A stretch of 64,000 nt of DNA, taken from the NCBI GenBank assembly GCA_004296775.1, contig RHGE01000031.1, positions 1 to 64,000 of the forward strand, read 5' to 3'. The translations under genes and the position numbers were made by a program. Of the stretch, positions 19,701-27,714 are shown in pieces. Origin of the DNA: Marinilabiliaceae bacterium JC017. GTDB taxonomy: Bacteria > Bacteroidota > Bacteroidia > Bacteroidales > Marinilabiliaceae. The notes under the pieces were generated by a model. It saw only the letters and a list, made by a program, of their open reading frames with translations, did not search any database and was not told the DNA's origin. The first letter of the stretch is position 1, and each line of letters opens with the position of its first letter.

Positions 19701-20324
19701 GCCTTTGATCTTGCACAGAATCAAATGGTGAGTGTTACCAATACAGATGACGACTCCTCTCCTGTTATAACAAGTCTTCAAAGCTTTACGATAGATGAAA
19801 ACTTTACTGGCTTGGTTGGTACAGTAGAGGCAACAGATGACGATGCTGGCACCATTCTCCAGGATTGGACCATAACCAGTTGTACCCTGAATAATACCTT
19901 CATCATTAATCCCGCTACAGGTGAAATAACAGTGAATAATCCTGCTTCACTGGATTGGGAAGTCGTTAAATCATGCGAACTATCTATCACGGTGAGTGAT
20001 GGCACCAATACATCTGCTGAAGAAACGGTTACCATCAACATCAATGATGTTATAGAAGTTGGATTCAACGATCTGAGTCATTCAGAATTTCGTGTTTACC
20101 CAAATCCAACAAAGGATATCCTCAATGTTGACTTGGGTGAACTAAACACCTCTGATCTGGTTCTTGAAGTATTAGATAACAGCGGAATGGCTCTTCACCA
20201 CCAGGAAATAAATACTGAGGTTAAAACAATTACCCTTGACCTGATTAACTATCCAAGAGGTGTCTATCTTATAAGAATTTCTAATTCTGACTTTGTAAAA
20301 ACTCAAAAAGTAATTGTGAATTAA
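13719..20324 (+). CDS. Giant T9SS-secreted multidomain repeat protein
   Basis: This is a 2201-residue surface or secreted protein. It has a signal peptide (cleavage near residue 32, after CFA). The order is roughly: a unique domain (33-185); an FN3-like domain (188-288); a choice-of-anchor-D/HYDIN-like domain (289-412); two cadherin-like domains (415-650); a second FN3-like domain (655-748); another cadherin-like domain (753-868); three Calx-beta domains (874-1210); seven repeats of about 112 residues, each ending in an acidic TTDDD-like stretch (1212-2012); a cadherin domain (2015-2110); and a T9SS type A sorting domain (2120-2201, FRVYPNPTKDILNV...GVYLIRI). It is exported through the outer membrane by the type IX system. 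The acidic ends suggest calcium binding. An adhesin or matrix role is inferred. It lies 52 bp after the binding-fold gene and has its own terminator. Confidence 0.9.
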   Translation: MKTFSTQNLLQRTTQCLLVLVLLLQGSLCFADTETYDISGKNDGDVLATGTNSYSLNGFTYQIIAYSADDNDPSILFWSGYGNGGSAAIGIRQGEDIGGLVGKKVKEFRITKTDGGAIDITSLWIYVNSADVTIKGYNDGGYTDQSVTVSGIFGDEVPLNFTGVDELRFVGTDISIDIDDLTYAILTPTLTTQSVSGITASSATLGGNVTNEGAAEVSERGVVYSTSDDTPTIGEDGVTKESYSTDSGTGAFSESIGSLSPGTTYYYNAYAINSEGTSYGTASSFTTLGPEMVVKGNSMEIADGDDVPSTDDHTDFGSIDINATPFVRTFTIENTGAALLTLGADAVSLSGEHASDYAVSSQPATSVAASGTTTFQISFTPSALGTRTAEISIANDDSDENPYNFSIEGTRVNAAPTATAPTAPTVEEDAVDVALADDIQVADADADDTQTVTFAITGGTFTIGETNITFSNGANGSSLFTASGTLAAINTALDAATYTPTPNLNGVNAGVISFISNDGTTDSNEASVSFDITPVNDAPTASDFTAPSIIKGIPFVFSPTNFGYSDVDGDDMVKISVNQVPSEGILYVDADNGDDYDSGEELSNGANINKADLDNGNLQYYNNTGTSSFFEFAVYDGTAYSTSTYTATLNIIAFPTVTTQAVSSITATTATGNGNITDLGVPNPTTHGVCWNTSENPTTANSKDDKGAASATGAFTCDITGLSAGTTYYARAFARNDIGTVYGSQVSFTTNNPPTVKNRTFTDIHKGNIYPNIGNIALDFEDEDVAENTDAFQFIRILTLPGNGTLFLDVNQNSNFDAGETIVVNQVIGRNEVFWGYLQYLNTDGVSSSFTYEASDGNNYSNTATVTLTVRATPTVTFTNISQTISEATETITITAQLSEAIDYTNVTVPFSVNGSSSATGGGVDYSISGSPITIIAGETSKEINITLNNDVLDEPAETVVVNMGEPTNAAQGPTTTFTANIIDDDLAPTVAFNTTSSEGLESVSSANLRVDLSTASSLPISVNYTVSGSATRTGADCTIADGTLNFAASETSKNISIASIVDDLLDEYDETLIVTLSSPSNATLGDNKVHTYTIKDDDPTPTVAFTSTSSNGLESVSSAKLQVDLSATSGREIRVNYAVTGSATGSGTDYTFADGILIIGDGNPNSYLTIASIVNDLLAEGNETVVVTLSNPSNAKLGTNTVHTYTITDDDDPGFTIAETDGSTTVAEPNTTDTYTVVLDAQPLSDVVLKVESSDTGEVTVDKASLTFTSGNWSTPQTVTVTAADEDLIDGNQTTNITLSVVDDSSDDAFDVLADKTVIVTTNDNDVAGFSLSKTTATITESGTDDSFTVVLNAEPTTPVVLNISDGGTDEATLDKTTLTFTGGNWDNQQTVTITPVDDYLDDGDQPITLTISVDADGSDNDFDTVANKTVTVTSTDDDTSDFVLSKLSASVQENGTLDSFTARLTSKPASDVVLNVVSSDEGEVTVDKAKLTFTAEKWSTAQTVTLTGMDDSFADGDQTVNITLSVDDASSDNAFDGASDQMVACITTDDENLGFTLSERDEFWEAYTAVWESGTTDEFKVVLDGPPATDVVLSLSSGDTGEVTVSPSSLTFTNANWNSEQTVTVTGVDDVAADGSQITAITISVNDGSSNDAFDALADQTLEVTTVDDDSPGITVIETNGNTIGWEAGKIDTLWVVLNAPPVEDVVLSFARALPAEMDVEYDEYEFKPDDWNTPKDFRIAGRNDGVLDGDVVVPLTIGVVNSESDAAYHDLPNIVINAINIDNEVASFSVENPTSSVDESVTTAYFSVVLDVQPVSDVVFSVTSGDTEEVTVNKSTLTFTNANWDTKQIVTLTGVNDDLADGSQSTDITISVDAANSQDEFDDLEDKTVRITTTDDDANFTLSKNIASVAESGTTDAFTAVLNAQPLSNVVLSVVSEDENEATVNQAFLTFTPTNWNNPQTITVTGVDENVDDGNQTISITISIDAAHSDNAFDLAQNQMVSVTNTDDDSSPVITSLQSFTIDENFTGLVGTVEATDDDAGTILQDWTITSCTLNNTFIINPATGEITVNNPASLDWEVVKSCELSITVSDGTNTSAEETVTININDVIEVGFNDLSHSEFRVYPNPTKDILNVDLGELNTSDLVLEVLDNSGMALHHQEINTEVKTITLDLINYPRGVYLIRISNSDFVKTQKVIVN

Positions 20325-20348
20325 TTTCACAATTAGCCATCAAAAAAA

Positions 20349-20378
20349 GGTGTCCTGATTTTAGGACACCTTTTTTTT
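20349..20378 (+). terminator. Intrinsic terminator after the giant T9SS gene
   Basis: The stem is GGTGTCCT / AGGACACC with a short gattt-type loop, followed by eight T residues, 25 bp past the stop codon. The A-tract before it could let it work for the small minus-strand gene as well. Confidence 0.88.
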
Positions 20379-20409
20379 ACGATTAAACTATATCAATGAA
20401 TTGAAATCG

Positions 20410-20661
20410 TTAAACCTTCACCAAGTCCTTTATCTCAAATTGACACGCTTCTGAGAAATCAATTTTGAGAGAATCAAACTCCTCATCATTTACAAACTTA
20501 TAACCTGCTATCAACTCACTTGGCAGAGGCTTTTTCCCTTTGTTCTTTTTATGATACGCTTTTATCTTTTTACAATCAGCGCGTTCGATCGCAACCAGAC
20601 ATTCTAACGCCTGATTTTCATATATCTCATAATCACTTTTAATACAACGCAAAATACCCAT
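20410..20661 (-). CDS. Small hypothetical protein (83 residues)
   Basis: This is a short cytoplasmic protein with no signal peptide or membrane segment and a Lys-rich middle (about residues 30-44). I do not recognise a family. It is likely real because a perfect TAnnTTTG promoter box lies 25-32 bp upstream of its ATG, and a bidirectional terminator sits after its stop. It may be a small regulatory or stress protein; no function is proposed. Confidence 0.6.
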   Translation of the reverse strand: MGILRCIKSDYEIYENQALECLVAIERADCKKIKAYHKKNKGKKPLPSELIAGYKFVNDEEFDSLKIDFSEACQFEIKDLVKV

Positions 20662-20685
20662 TACTATTACTTTTTAAAAACACCA

Positions 20686-20693
20686 CAAATATA
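20686..20693 (-). promoter_or_regulatory. -7 promoter box (TATATTTG) of the 83-residue gene
   Basis: On the minus strand the sequence is TATATTTG, matching TAnnTTTG, about 25 nt upstream of the start codon. A T-rich segment about 20 bp further upstream could act as a weak -33 element. Confidence 0.5.
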
Positions 20694-21182
20694 CAAAGAG
20701 CAATCAATAAAACAGATCCTTAGCTTTTTGATTACAGACAAACAGCAATAGATTGTTAGATTTTAGATAATAGTTGGAGATGGCCGTTACCCATATTGAC
20801 GCCAAGATAACAACTTAACAAGAGGGTTAATTGATATATAAGTTTTAGTTCTTCAGGAATAGTTTTATTGGGACGTTGTCCCAGTTAAAAACAGAAAATC
20901 CCAGAATCCAATTTATCCTGAAGGACATCCTATCACAGCCCAGAACAAATGCAATATCGCCTTGATAAAACCAACCACCCCAAACCAGCATAAACAGACA
21001 GCACTCCAATCCCTGCACCGAGACAACCAAAAGTTCCGTAAGGTTCATTATAACACAAACAGGTCTGCTAACGCTGGTTAATGAAGAAAACAATCATCTG
21101 TAACCTGTACCACGGAGAAGATTCACATCCCAACATCGAACATTTCCACATCCCCCAATCTAACAACCTCTAACCCCCTCGA

Positions 21183-21518
21183 CTGAGTCTATCTGAGCCC
21201 CTAAGCTGAGATGGACTCAGTCCCTAAGCTGACGATGTCTCAGCCCCTAAGCTGAGATGGACTCAGTCCCTAAGCTGACGATGTCTCAGCCCCTAAGCTG
21301 AGACGGACTCAGCCCCTAAGCTGAGACGGACTCAGCCCCTAAGCTGAGACGGACTCAGCCTACCTATCTGAGACGGACTCAGCCTACCTATCTGAGACGG
21401 ACTCAGCCTACTTATCTGAGACAGACTCAGCCTACTTATCTGAGACAGACTCAGCCTACCTATCTAAGACAGACTCAGCCTACCTATCTAAGACAGACTC
21501 AGCCTACCTATCTAAGAC
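21183..21518. repeat. Tandem array of 23-24-bp CTGAG...CTCAG hairpin units
   Basis: There are fourteen consecutive units plus a partial one. Each is a 15-bp inverted repeat of the type CTGAGacggaCTCAG followed by a spacer. Units 1-7 have the 8-nt spacer cccctaag (or tccctaag); units 8-14 have a 9-nt spacer like cctacctat. Units 2-5 alternate between two versions, forming a 46-bp higher-order repeat. The last units carry CTAAG instead of CTGAG, breaking the palindrome. The array is intergenic and not coding. Confidence 0.9.
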
Positions 21519-21978
21519 ACCCCCCTTCAGCAAAACGACTCGCTTCGTTGCACCCATCCGGCCTTCGGTCGATTATTTCTTACTTATCCCTTTTGTCTTG
21601 TCGCAAACCGAAGCACGGTTACTGGTAGAAGCGCCCTACAATTTAAAATACCCCCTCCATCAAAGGAACCAGGAATTGTGTAAGAAACTGATAATAAAAA
21701 CAAGCGCCATCAGCCAACTATGTTTTATCCTTCATTAAGCAACCATTATTTTAATTCCTGCGGTTAACGGTAATAAACCACTTTTTTGTTATTTTCGTCA
21801 AAACTAAGGATAACACCGTTATATGTTGGACATAATCTCCCTCATAACAAAAGCATTGATTTTTTAAAGTAAAGTTAAAAAGTAGAATAGTAATTCTTTT
21901 GACACGTGGTTACATACCACCAACCGCTGGTCTCCAATAAAATAACAAAAGGAATGATTTCACTGAAAGGAGCATTTA

Positions 21979-21986
21979 TATTTTTG
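21979..21986 (+). promoter_or_regulatory. Candidate -7 box upstream of the propeller lipoprotein
   Basis: TATTTTTG, a TAnnTTTG match about 90 nt upstream of the ATG at 22077. This gives a leader of moderate length; the assignment rests on the motif only. Confidence 0.35.
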
Positions 21987-22076
21987 GTATCTGTTACCGG
22001 CTCAAAAAGCACTCGTCAGTACTTGGTGTTTTTGCACTTCCATAGATTTTAATTATCAAATAACTAAAGATACAGC

Positions 22077-23357
22077 ATGAAAAAAATAGTAACCTATTTA
22101 GGCATAGCCCTTATCCTTTTTTGTTCCTGTTCAGGAGGAAACAAAAAAGCAAATAGAACAAAAAGCTTATCAATTGATAGTTTATCCACCCCAATTGCTT
22201 CCGAAGAATCCGATGGAATTACTCAAATACCTTTGTTCGATAAATGTACCAACTACGACAATCGTTTATCTACCGTAGCTACAGAGGTGGAGTTCATAAA
22301 CCTGGAAACCAACTCCAATTGCCTATTGACGGACGGAATCACAGGAATTGAATTAACGGATGAGTACATCTTCATTGCAGAAATAGGTAAAGTATCTCAA
22401 TTTGACCGCAAAGGGAATTTCATCCGCAGAATTGGTCAAACAGGAAGAGGTCCTCAGGAGTATATAGGCGTGAGCGCCATGCAGATTGATAAAGAAAATA
22501 GGTTAATTTACATTTTATCAGGAAAACTGCATGGGAAACTTCTTGTATTCAACTTCGACGGGAAATTTATAAGAAACATCCATGGGAATGGGATTGAATA
22601 TGATTTTGATTTGTTAGATGATGGTTTAATTGCAATTCATTGCGATGCCCTTGAACGCTTACAAAAAGGATATAAGAAGCTTCTGTTTAAAGATTCACTT
22701 GGCAATTATATTAACTCACATTCAAGTAACATATTTCCCGAATTGACAGATGGCAGGAAAGTACATTGCTTTGGCCCCTCCAGAAACTGGACCTGGCAGT
22801 ACCTTGATAAGCTTTTCTTTTTGGAATTTGGTAATGATACAATTTTCCAGTTTGAAAAAATGAATCTTACACCTCGGTTTGTATTGAATGGAGACCAGAA
22901 GCTACCTGCTTTGGACTTATTGTTATCAAAACAAGGAACCGATTTGGGTGATAAAATATTTCTGACAGACGAAGCCATACTTAATGACAACAGTGCCATT
23001 TTTGAATCAGATAACTTGTTGTTATTTCGTTGCAGAAGCCGAAATGTGAACTATTTCATAGTCTTTAATAAGCAGACCAACCAATTTCACAGCACATTGC
23101 AGGAAAATACCCCAAGAAAAAAGAAGATGGACTATTTTACCGATGACCAGATTTCAGGTTTAGCTTTTAATCCGCAATACCAAAGTAGCGGGAGAGCCAT
23201 ATCACAAATAAAGGCAATGGATGCATATGACCAGAAGAAGAAGATATTGGATTTCATTGCCGCTCATCCTTCCGAAAAAGGCAATAAATTAAAACCTATC
23301 GTGGAACATATATCAGAAAATGATAATCCGCTTTTAATGATTGTTCAGCTTAATTAA
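22077..23357 (+). CDS. 6-bladed beta-propeller lipoprotein
   Basis: This is a 426-residue lipoprotein with a clear SpII signal (ILFCSCSGG, Cys at about residue 18) followed by a Lys-rich linker. The rest fits the Bacteroidota 6-bladed beta-propeller family (formerly DUF5128). Markers include the phrase VSQFDRKGNFIRRIGQTGRGPQEY near residues 116-136 and LLVFNFDGKFIRNI near 160-173, which are typical NHL-like blade edges. Members are usually anchored in the envelope and their ligands are mostly unknown. It is monocistronic, with a hairpin about 40 bp downstream. Confidence 0.8.
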   Translation: MKKIVTYLGIALILFCSCSGGNKKANRTKSLSIDSLSTPIASEESDGITQIPLFDKCTNYDNRLSTVATEVEFINLETNSNCLLTDGITGIELTDEYIFIAEIGKVSQFDRKGNFIRRIGQTGRGPQEYIGVSAMQIDKENRLIYILSGKLHGKLLVFNFDGKFIRNIHGNGIEYDFDLLDDGLIAIHCDALERLQKGYKKLLFKDSLGNYINSHSSNIFPELTDGRKVHCFGPSRNWTWQYLDKLFFLEFGNDTIFQFEKMNLTPRFVLNGDQKLPALDLLLSKQGTDLGDKIFLTDEAILNDNSAIFESDNLLLFRCRSRNVNYFIVFNKQTNQFHSTLQENTPRKKKMDYFTDDQISGLAFNPQYQSSGRAISQIKAMDAYDQKKKILDFIAAHPSEKGNKLKPIVEHISENDNPLLMIVQLN

Positions 23358-23397
23358 TCATAAACAAAAAAAAGCCAGTACTCAATTGAGAAGACAA

Positions 23398-23420
23398 CCG
23401 CCAGGCCAATAGCCTGGCGG
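23398..23420 (+). terminator. Hairpin after the propeller gene
   Basis: The 9-bp arms CCGCCAGGC / GCCTGGCGG have a 5-nt loop, 40 bp past the stop. No T-tract follows, so it may be an mRNA 3' hairpin or a REP-like element rather than a classical terminator. Confidence 0.5.
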
Positions 23421-23616
23421 AGAAACTTTCACATCACCCCGCACACACTGACTTCTCCCTTCCTTTCGAGTCAAATATTCACCGGACATTTCAAATCTCA
23501 GGAATATATACGGCAGTTCTCCATATCGTGAGGAATTAAGAATGAACGCAGTCAAAAAACAAGGAAGTTGTAATAGTTACCCCAATTTCAGACTTTAAGC
23601 AATTGAATAAACTTAA

Positions 23617-24105
23617 TTACAACACCTTCCTAATCTCCTCCAGTTCCTCCTGGTAATCAACCTGCAAATCCTCATGCAACCCACCAAGAGTCTTATCAAT
23701 CGTCTTCAACTGCCGTTGATATAAGTTAACCAACACCTTACTCTCCCCCACAGCTACGCCACACTGACGCATTTGCAAACAAAAAAAGATCAACAATTCA
23801 ACCTCTGTCTGTTTGCTGCCCGAATAACGAATATGCTTGGTGACAATTCGATGAATTCGTCGGATACTTTTTTTGGCAAAATAGAGGGTATTCCTATTCA
23901 CCCCTTTAAACTCGGCCTCTATTTCTTCCTTAATCTGCCGAATATATTCGGCTTCATCATCCGCCTCAAAGAGCAGATAATTCAATAGTTCCTTATTATC
24001 CTTCTTGTATTTTGCCAATCTCAGGCAATACTGTATAATCTCTTCTTTCGGAAGAAACTCCAGCTCTTTTTTTAGGGTGTTGATGGTGTTTATTTTGACA
24101 GGCAT
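23617..24105 (-). CDS. Conserved hypothetical cytoplasmic protein (162 residues)
   Basis: This is an all-helical, charged protein with no signal peptide or membrane segment. It begins MPVKINTINTLKKELEFLPKEEI, followed by several amphipathic helices rich in Lys, Glu and Arg (IRRIHRIVTKHIRYSG at about residues 83-98). It resembles the helical DUF6155-type proteins common in Bacteroidota, but I cannot confirm the family. No operon partner is evident; a MITE-like element separates it from the next minus-strand gene upstream. Confidence 0.65.
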   Translation of the reverse strand: MPVKINTINTLKKELEFLPKEEIIQYCLRLAKYKKDNKELLNYLLFEADDEAEYIRQIKEEIEAEFKGVNRNTLYFAKKSIRRIHRIVTKHIRYSGSKQTEVELLIFFCLQMRQCGVAVGESKVLVNLYQRQLKTIDKTLGGLHEDLQVDYQEELEEIRKVL

Positions 24106-24118
24106 AAAAACAGTATCT

Positions 24119-24248
24119 AACTAATCATTAGTTTTTGAAAAAGAAACCTTAGACTAATTTACATCCAACTCAATGGTATGACGATGAGATTTTGACCACT
24201 ATACAATCACCAGTGGTCTTTCAGATTATTACAAACGTTTAACGAACT
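24119..24248. repeat. MITE-like element, copy 2
   Basis: This is a 130-bp element between two minus-strand genes. Its right end inverted reads AGTTCGTTAAACGTTTG, like the ends of the other copies. The left end is more diverged. The inner part (actaatttacatccaactc) matches the interior of the copy at 26465-26585. Confidence 0.5.
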
Positions 24249-24263
24249 TTTGCTTCCGCCCCC

Positions 24264-24689
24264 CTAACTATTTATAGGATCTACCTTCATAAACACTATT
24301 TGATAGGTAACCTGCTCTTTATGATTCGGTCTTGAAACAGTAATCGCAAAAGCTTTATTCCCTGAAATAAATTCCTTCTTTATGACTATCGAAGTATCGG
24401 CATATTTGCTTTTAACTTCCACAACAGGAATTACATCAGAATAGATAAGGCATTTATACTCCAACAACAACTCATAACCCATGGAATTTGCGCCATCTAA
24501 GAACAAATCTTCACTTCCTGCAGAAGCGAGTTTGATGCCATTGGCTTCAAAACAGACAACCTCTTCGCCAATCAAAACCTCTTCCAACCCCAAAACAGAA
24601 AAATCAGGTTCTTGATCTTTATCATCCTCTTCCCTACACCCCACCGTAAACATTATTGCAAATAACGAAATAGCTAAAAATAACCTCAT
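24264..24689 (-). CDS. Small lipoprotein of unknown function
   Basis: This 141-residue lipoprotein starts MRLFLAISLFAIMFTVGCRE: a hydrophobic signal and lipobox TVGC with Cys at residue 18, followed by an acidic tether (EEDDKDQE). The remaining 110 residues are predicted mostly beta-strand and show no motif I recognise. The acidic residues right after the Cys fit the lipoprotein export signal for surface exposure in Bacteroidota, so surface location is plausible. Function unknown. Confidence 0.65.
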   Translation of the reverse strand: MRLFLAISLFAIMFTVGCREEDDKDQEPDFSVLGLEEVLIGEEVVCFEANGIKLASAGSEDLFLDGANSMGYELLLEYKCLIYSDVIPVVEVKSKYADTSIVIKKEFISGNKAFAITVSRPNHKEQVTYQIVFMKVDPINS

Positions 24690-24859
24690 ACTAAAACACC
24701 CTTATGTTATGTTTGAATATTAAATGGCGAAGGTAATCCTTCCACCTGAGTTTTCACATATTGAAACTCAAAATTCAAATAACAATCCAGCTTTAGTTTG
24801 ATAGTCCAACAAGGCAATATCTGTATTTCCCCCAATAGAAAACACCATTTCCCTTACCA

Positions 24860-26098
24860 TCAGTTGTTTTCAGCAAGCGTCAGATAACCCGCCAAAGCCT
24901 TGCCTTTAGCGATTGCATCCCCCTTCTGCCCCCATTTTTCAGCATCAAAATCAAACAAATGACCACAACCGGCATCATCAAACAACTGACGTAAACGAGC
25001 ATGGTTACCAATATCACTTTTGGTGAAAGTACTGAGTTTATCCATCTTCCAAAAAGGAATATCCGCATAGGAAAGCCTACCCAGCCTGGCTAACTTATCC
25101 CCTTCCGGTGTTTTTCGATGGGTTAGAAATAAAAAAGTACGCACCAGCACCTGACCACTAGAAAAATCCAGCACCAGGTAGCCCAGTTTAACATTATCAA
25201 AATAATACTCAACCATTGACTGTTCCTGATACTCTACAACCTTAAATTTACTCAACGACCCTAGCATATTGGAATGCACTACGCATTTCTCTAATCCATC
25301 AAGCCGTTCATATAACCTCAACAAAGCATGTGACTGAAGGTAAATATCGGCATCGAAAGGTTCCACAGTCTCTCCTGTTTCTTTATCATGGCCAATTAAA
25401 CGAGCCGTGAGCCACCTCATCCCTTTTTCGTAAGCATTTGGCACACCGATACGGAAAGCCGGCCGTGCTCCTTCTTCTATCTTAAAAACACGTTTCTGAC
25501 AAAAAACCCGATGAACAATAAAATTGATGGATGTACCGTTATTTTCAACGTCACTCCTTTTAACCACTACATCCATCCAGTAATACCGGGAATTGGCTTT
25601 GCAATACTGGCGGGCAATAACATCAACCACCCCCAGCAAATAAGTAGTAGGATCCCCGTTTTTTTCAACCATCTCAACAACCGGCATCAAGCCTTCTTTT
25701 ACCTGACTCGCCCGGGGGTACCAATCCAATTCAAGCGTCTCCTGATACCGCCATAAGATATGACCATATTCCAAATATTCTATTAACGTAAAATCGGCAT
25801 ACTCTTCTTGTAATAATGGGAAATTATTAACGCTAAAATGCACAAGCGCCTCCATCTTCTTGAGAACCATTGACGGGATTTGAGTACCTGGAGCTGTTTT
25901 TACTTTAAATTGCTTGAGATGATACCCAAACAAGGTATTATACTCCCTGGCAGGAATGAGTTTCAACACATCGGTAATTCCTAATTTTCTACCAAAATCA
26001 AATAACCTGGCAATAAAATACTTCTTTTGTGCGGCTAATTGTTGCTTACGCTCCTGCGTACTGACACCTTTTTTCCGGCGTTTTTTAGTTTTGGACAT
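24860..26098 (-). CDS. Conserved hypothetical protein (412 residues)
   Basis: This soluble protein begins with a very basic segment (MSKTKKRRKKGVSTQERKQQ), which may contact nucleic acid. It then has a mixed alpha/beta body with no signal peptide or membrane segment. Parts such as IEYLEYGHILWRYQETLE and ADIYLQSHALLRLYERLDG look like conserved helices. I do not recognise the family. It is followed downstream by the small lipoprotein gene after 170 bp, so co-transcription is uncertain. Confidence 0.6.
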   Translation of the reverse strand: MSKTKKRRKKGVSTQERKQQLAAQKKYFIARLFDFGRKLGITDVLKLIPAREYNTLFGYHLKQFKVKTAPGTQIPSMVLKKMEALVHFSVNNFPLLQEEYADFTLIEYLEYGHILWRYQETLELDWYPRASQVKEGLMPVVEMVEKNGDPTTYLLGVVDVIARQYCKANSRYYWMDVVVKRSDVENNGTSINFIVHRVFCQKRVFKIEEGARPAFRIGVPNAYEKGMRWLTARLIGHDKETGETVEPFDADIYLQSHALLRLYERLDGLEKCVVHSNMLGSLSKFKVVEYQEQSMVEYYFDNVKLGYLVLDFSSGQVLVRTFLFLTHRKTPEGDKLARLGRLSYADIPFWKMDKLSTFTKSDIGNHARLRQLFDDAGCGHLFDFDAEKWGQKGDAIAKGKALAGYLTLAENN

Positions 26099-26366
26099 TA
26101 GGTAAGATTCTAATTGGTTACTTAAAAGTATAAAGTTTTAGGTTTCCCACAAAACAAACAACTTTTTACATGATATTGCCCGTCGCAGCATCCATCTCCC
26201 TCTTCCAGACAGAGATAACATTTGAAGCAACCTAAATTAGCGCATCCATTAGTCCATCTAATTAACTCCTCCTTTGCTGTCGCCTATTAGAAGTAAGTTC
26301 ACACTAAGGTTCTGCAAAACAAAAAAGGATCAAGACAAGTTTGATTGTGAAGACAACCGCAAAAAA

Positions 26367-26430
26367 AAGGATGTGCTAGAAATTCTCTAAAACACTAGGT
26401 TCTCAAGAATTTCATAAAACACATCCTTTG
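26367..26430. repeat. Nested imperfect hairpin
   Basis: The outer arms AAAGGATGTG (26367-26376) and CACATCCTTT (26421-26430) enclose inner arms GAAATTCT / AGAATTTC around a 19-nt loop. It lies in the 500-bp gap between the MCP gene and the basic hypothetical gene; it could be a small structured RNA, a terminator for the MCP transcript, or a mobile-element relic. Confidence 0.5.
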
Positions 26431-26464
26431 CTCTTTGAATTTTATAGCCTGATTAATTCATAAT

Positions 26465-26585
26465 AGATCGTTAAATAATTGATCTCAAACTAATATACAT
26501 TCAACTCATTTGCAGAGCTACAAAAGTACTAGTCATCAAATAATCACAACCCGCCTTTCAGATAGCAAGAAAAATTTAACGACCT
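26465..26585. repeat. MITE-like element, copy 3
   Basis: This is a 121-bp element ending 10 bp from the stop of the MCP gene. Ends AGATCGTTAAATAATT and, inverted, AGGTCGTTAAATTTTT give a terminal repeat of about 16 bp with few mismatches. Confidence 0.55.
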
Positions 26586-26595
26586 AACAAATTCA

Positions 26596-27699
26596 TCAAA
26601 CTGAAAAATAACTCATTAACTCATCCATTTTTTTAGCCTGTTCCTTCAGCTGACTGGCACTGGCATTCATCTCTTCACTGCTGGCAGATGTTTCCTGCGT
26701 CACAGAATTCAATTGCTGTATGGATACTGAGATCTGATCGATACCTTGGTTCTGTTCAATATTCCCAATGGTAATTTCATTCACTAAATTCGCTGTTTTC
26801 TCAACATCAGGTGCCGTTGTTTGAAGGGTTGTTTGAGCAAATTTTGCTATTTCCAATGACGTCTCCGTCAATTCATGAATGGTATTCGTCATTTCCTGGC
26901 TATTTTCAGCTAATTTCTGAACCTCACGAGCCACGACAGCAAAACCTTTGCCATGTTCCCCTGCACGTGCTGCCTCAATGGCGGCATTAAGAGATAATAT
27001 CTTAGTATTTTGAGATATTTTATTGATATTATCCACATTGACATAGATATTATGTATTGCTTTACCTGCCCTTTCAGCATCATCCATTACCACTACTATT
27101 CCCTTTTGCGCTTTTGTTGAAATCTTTTCAGCATCCCGGGCATTAGAAGTGGTTTGTTGTATACTAACTGTCATCTCCTCGATAGCTGACGTCACCTCTT
27201 CCGTTGCTGCAGCCTGAGTATTGGCTCCCTCTGCTAATTGCTGAGCGCTAACAGAAAGCTGATCACTATGGTTAACCACCTCTTTGGATACCATTTTCAT
27301 ATCACGCATGATCTTAGTTGTTATCGACACCATTTCATCCAGGTGATTAACTATCTTTCCGTATTCATTATTTTGGCTCTTAAACTCCTGAACTTCGGTA
27401 GTATCCATCTTCCCCTCCGACATCTTCCTGAAGACCTGTTCAATGGCATTAAGCGGAGCTTTAATCATATTAATCAACAGGTAAAACGTTACAAACAACG
27501 CTACCAAAGCTGGAATAAATAAATAATAATTCCATGTTATGGCAAACGAAAAAGAGGTATACGCCAAACACATCAAGGAGGGCAAAATAGTAAACGCAAT
27601 CTTTCGAATGATCGAATTTTTCCCTATATAATTAATAAATAAGATATACGATATCGAACTCGCAACCAAAAGCAGCAAATAAATTATGAAAACATTCAT
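26596..27699 (-). CDS. Methyl-accepting chemotaxis-type protein without a sensor domain
   Basis: This 367-residue protein has three hydrophobic segments (about residues 3-22, 32-54 and 57-78) and a short HAMP-like stretch. Then comes a long coiled-coil MCP signalling domain. The hairpin tip at about residues 239-262 carries the conserved core [20 protein letters not shown], which contacts CheA/CheW in known receptors. There is essentially no periplasmic loop and no PAS or Cache domain, so it probably senses through the membrane segments or through a partner. It starts 15 bp after the stop of the upstream hotdog-like gene and is likely co-transcribed with it. No cheA, cheW or motility gene lies in the window. 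Confidence 0.85.
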   Translation of the reverse strand: MNVFIIYLLLLVASSISYILFINYIGKNSIIRKIAFTILPSLMCLAYTSFSFAITWNYYLFIPALVALFVTFYLLINMIKAPLNAIEQVFRKMSEGKMDTTEVQEFKSQNNEYGKIVNHLDEMVSITTKIMRDMKMVSKEVVNHSDQLSVSAQQLAEGANTQAAATEEVTSAIEEMTVSIQQTTSNARDAEKISTKAQKGIVVVMDDAERAGKAIHNIYVNVDNINKISQNTKILSLNAAIEAARAGEHGKGFAVVAREVQKLAENSQEMTNTIHELTETSLEIAKFAQTTLQTTAPDVEKTANLVNEITIGNIEQNQGIDQISVSIQQLNSVTQETSASSEEMNASASQLKEQAKKMDELMSYFSV

Positions 27700-27714
27700 G
27701 ATTAATTAATTATT

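Larger units (their letters stand above)
20662..22076. other. 1.4-kb gene-free region with repeats
   Basis: No credible gene. It holds a lone MITE-type terminal sequence at 20750-20773, the perfect palindrome GGGACgttGTCCC at 20870-20882 (also seen at 62283 and 62787), the tandem hairpin array at 21183-21518, and a promoter box at 21979-21986. An 82-codon minus-strand frame at 20845-21093 is judged spurious. Confidence 0.6.

Noticed and set aside
20845-21093. An 82-codon minus-strand frame
   Set aside because: No ribosome site or promoter, odd composition, and it lies over the palindrome region; no homologue-like pattern.
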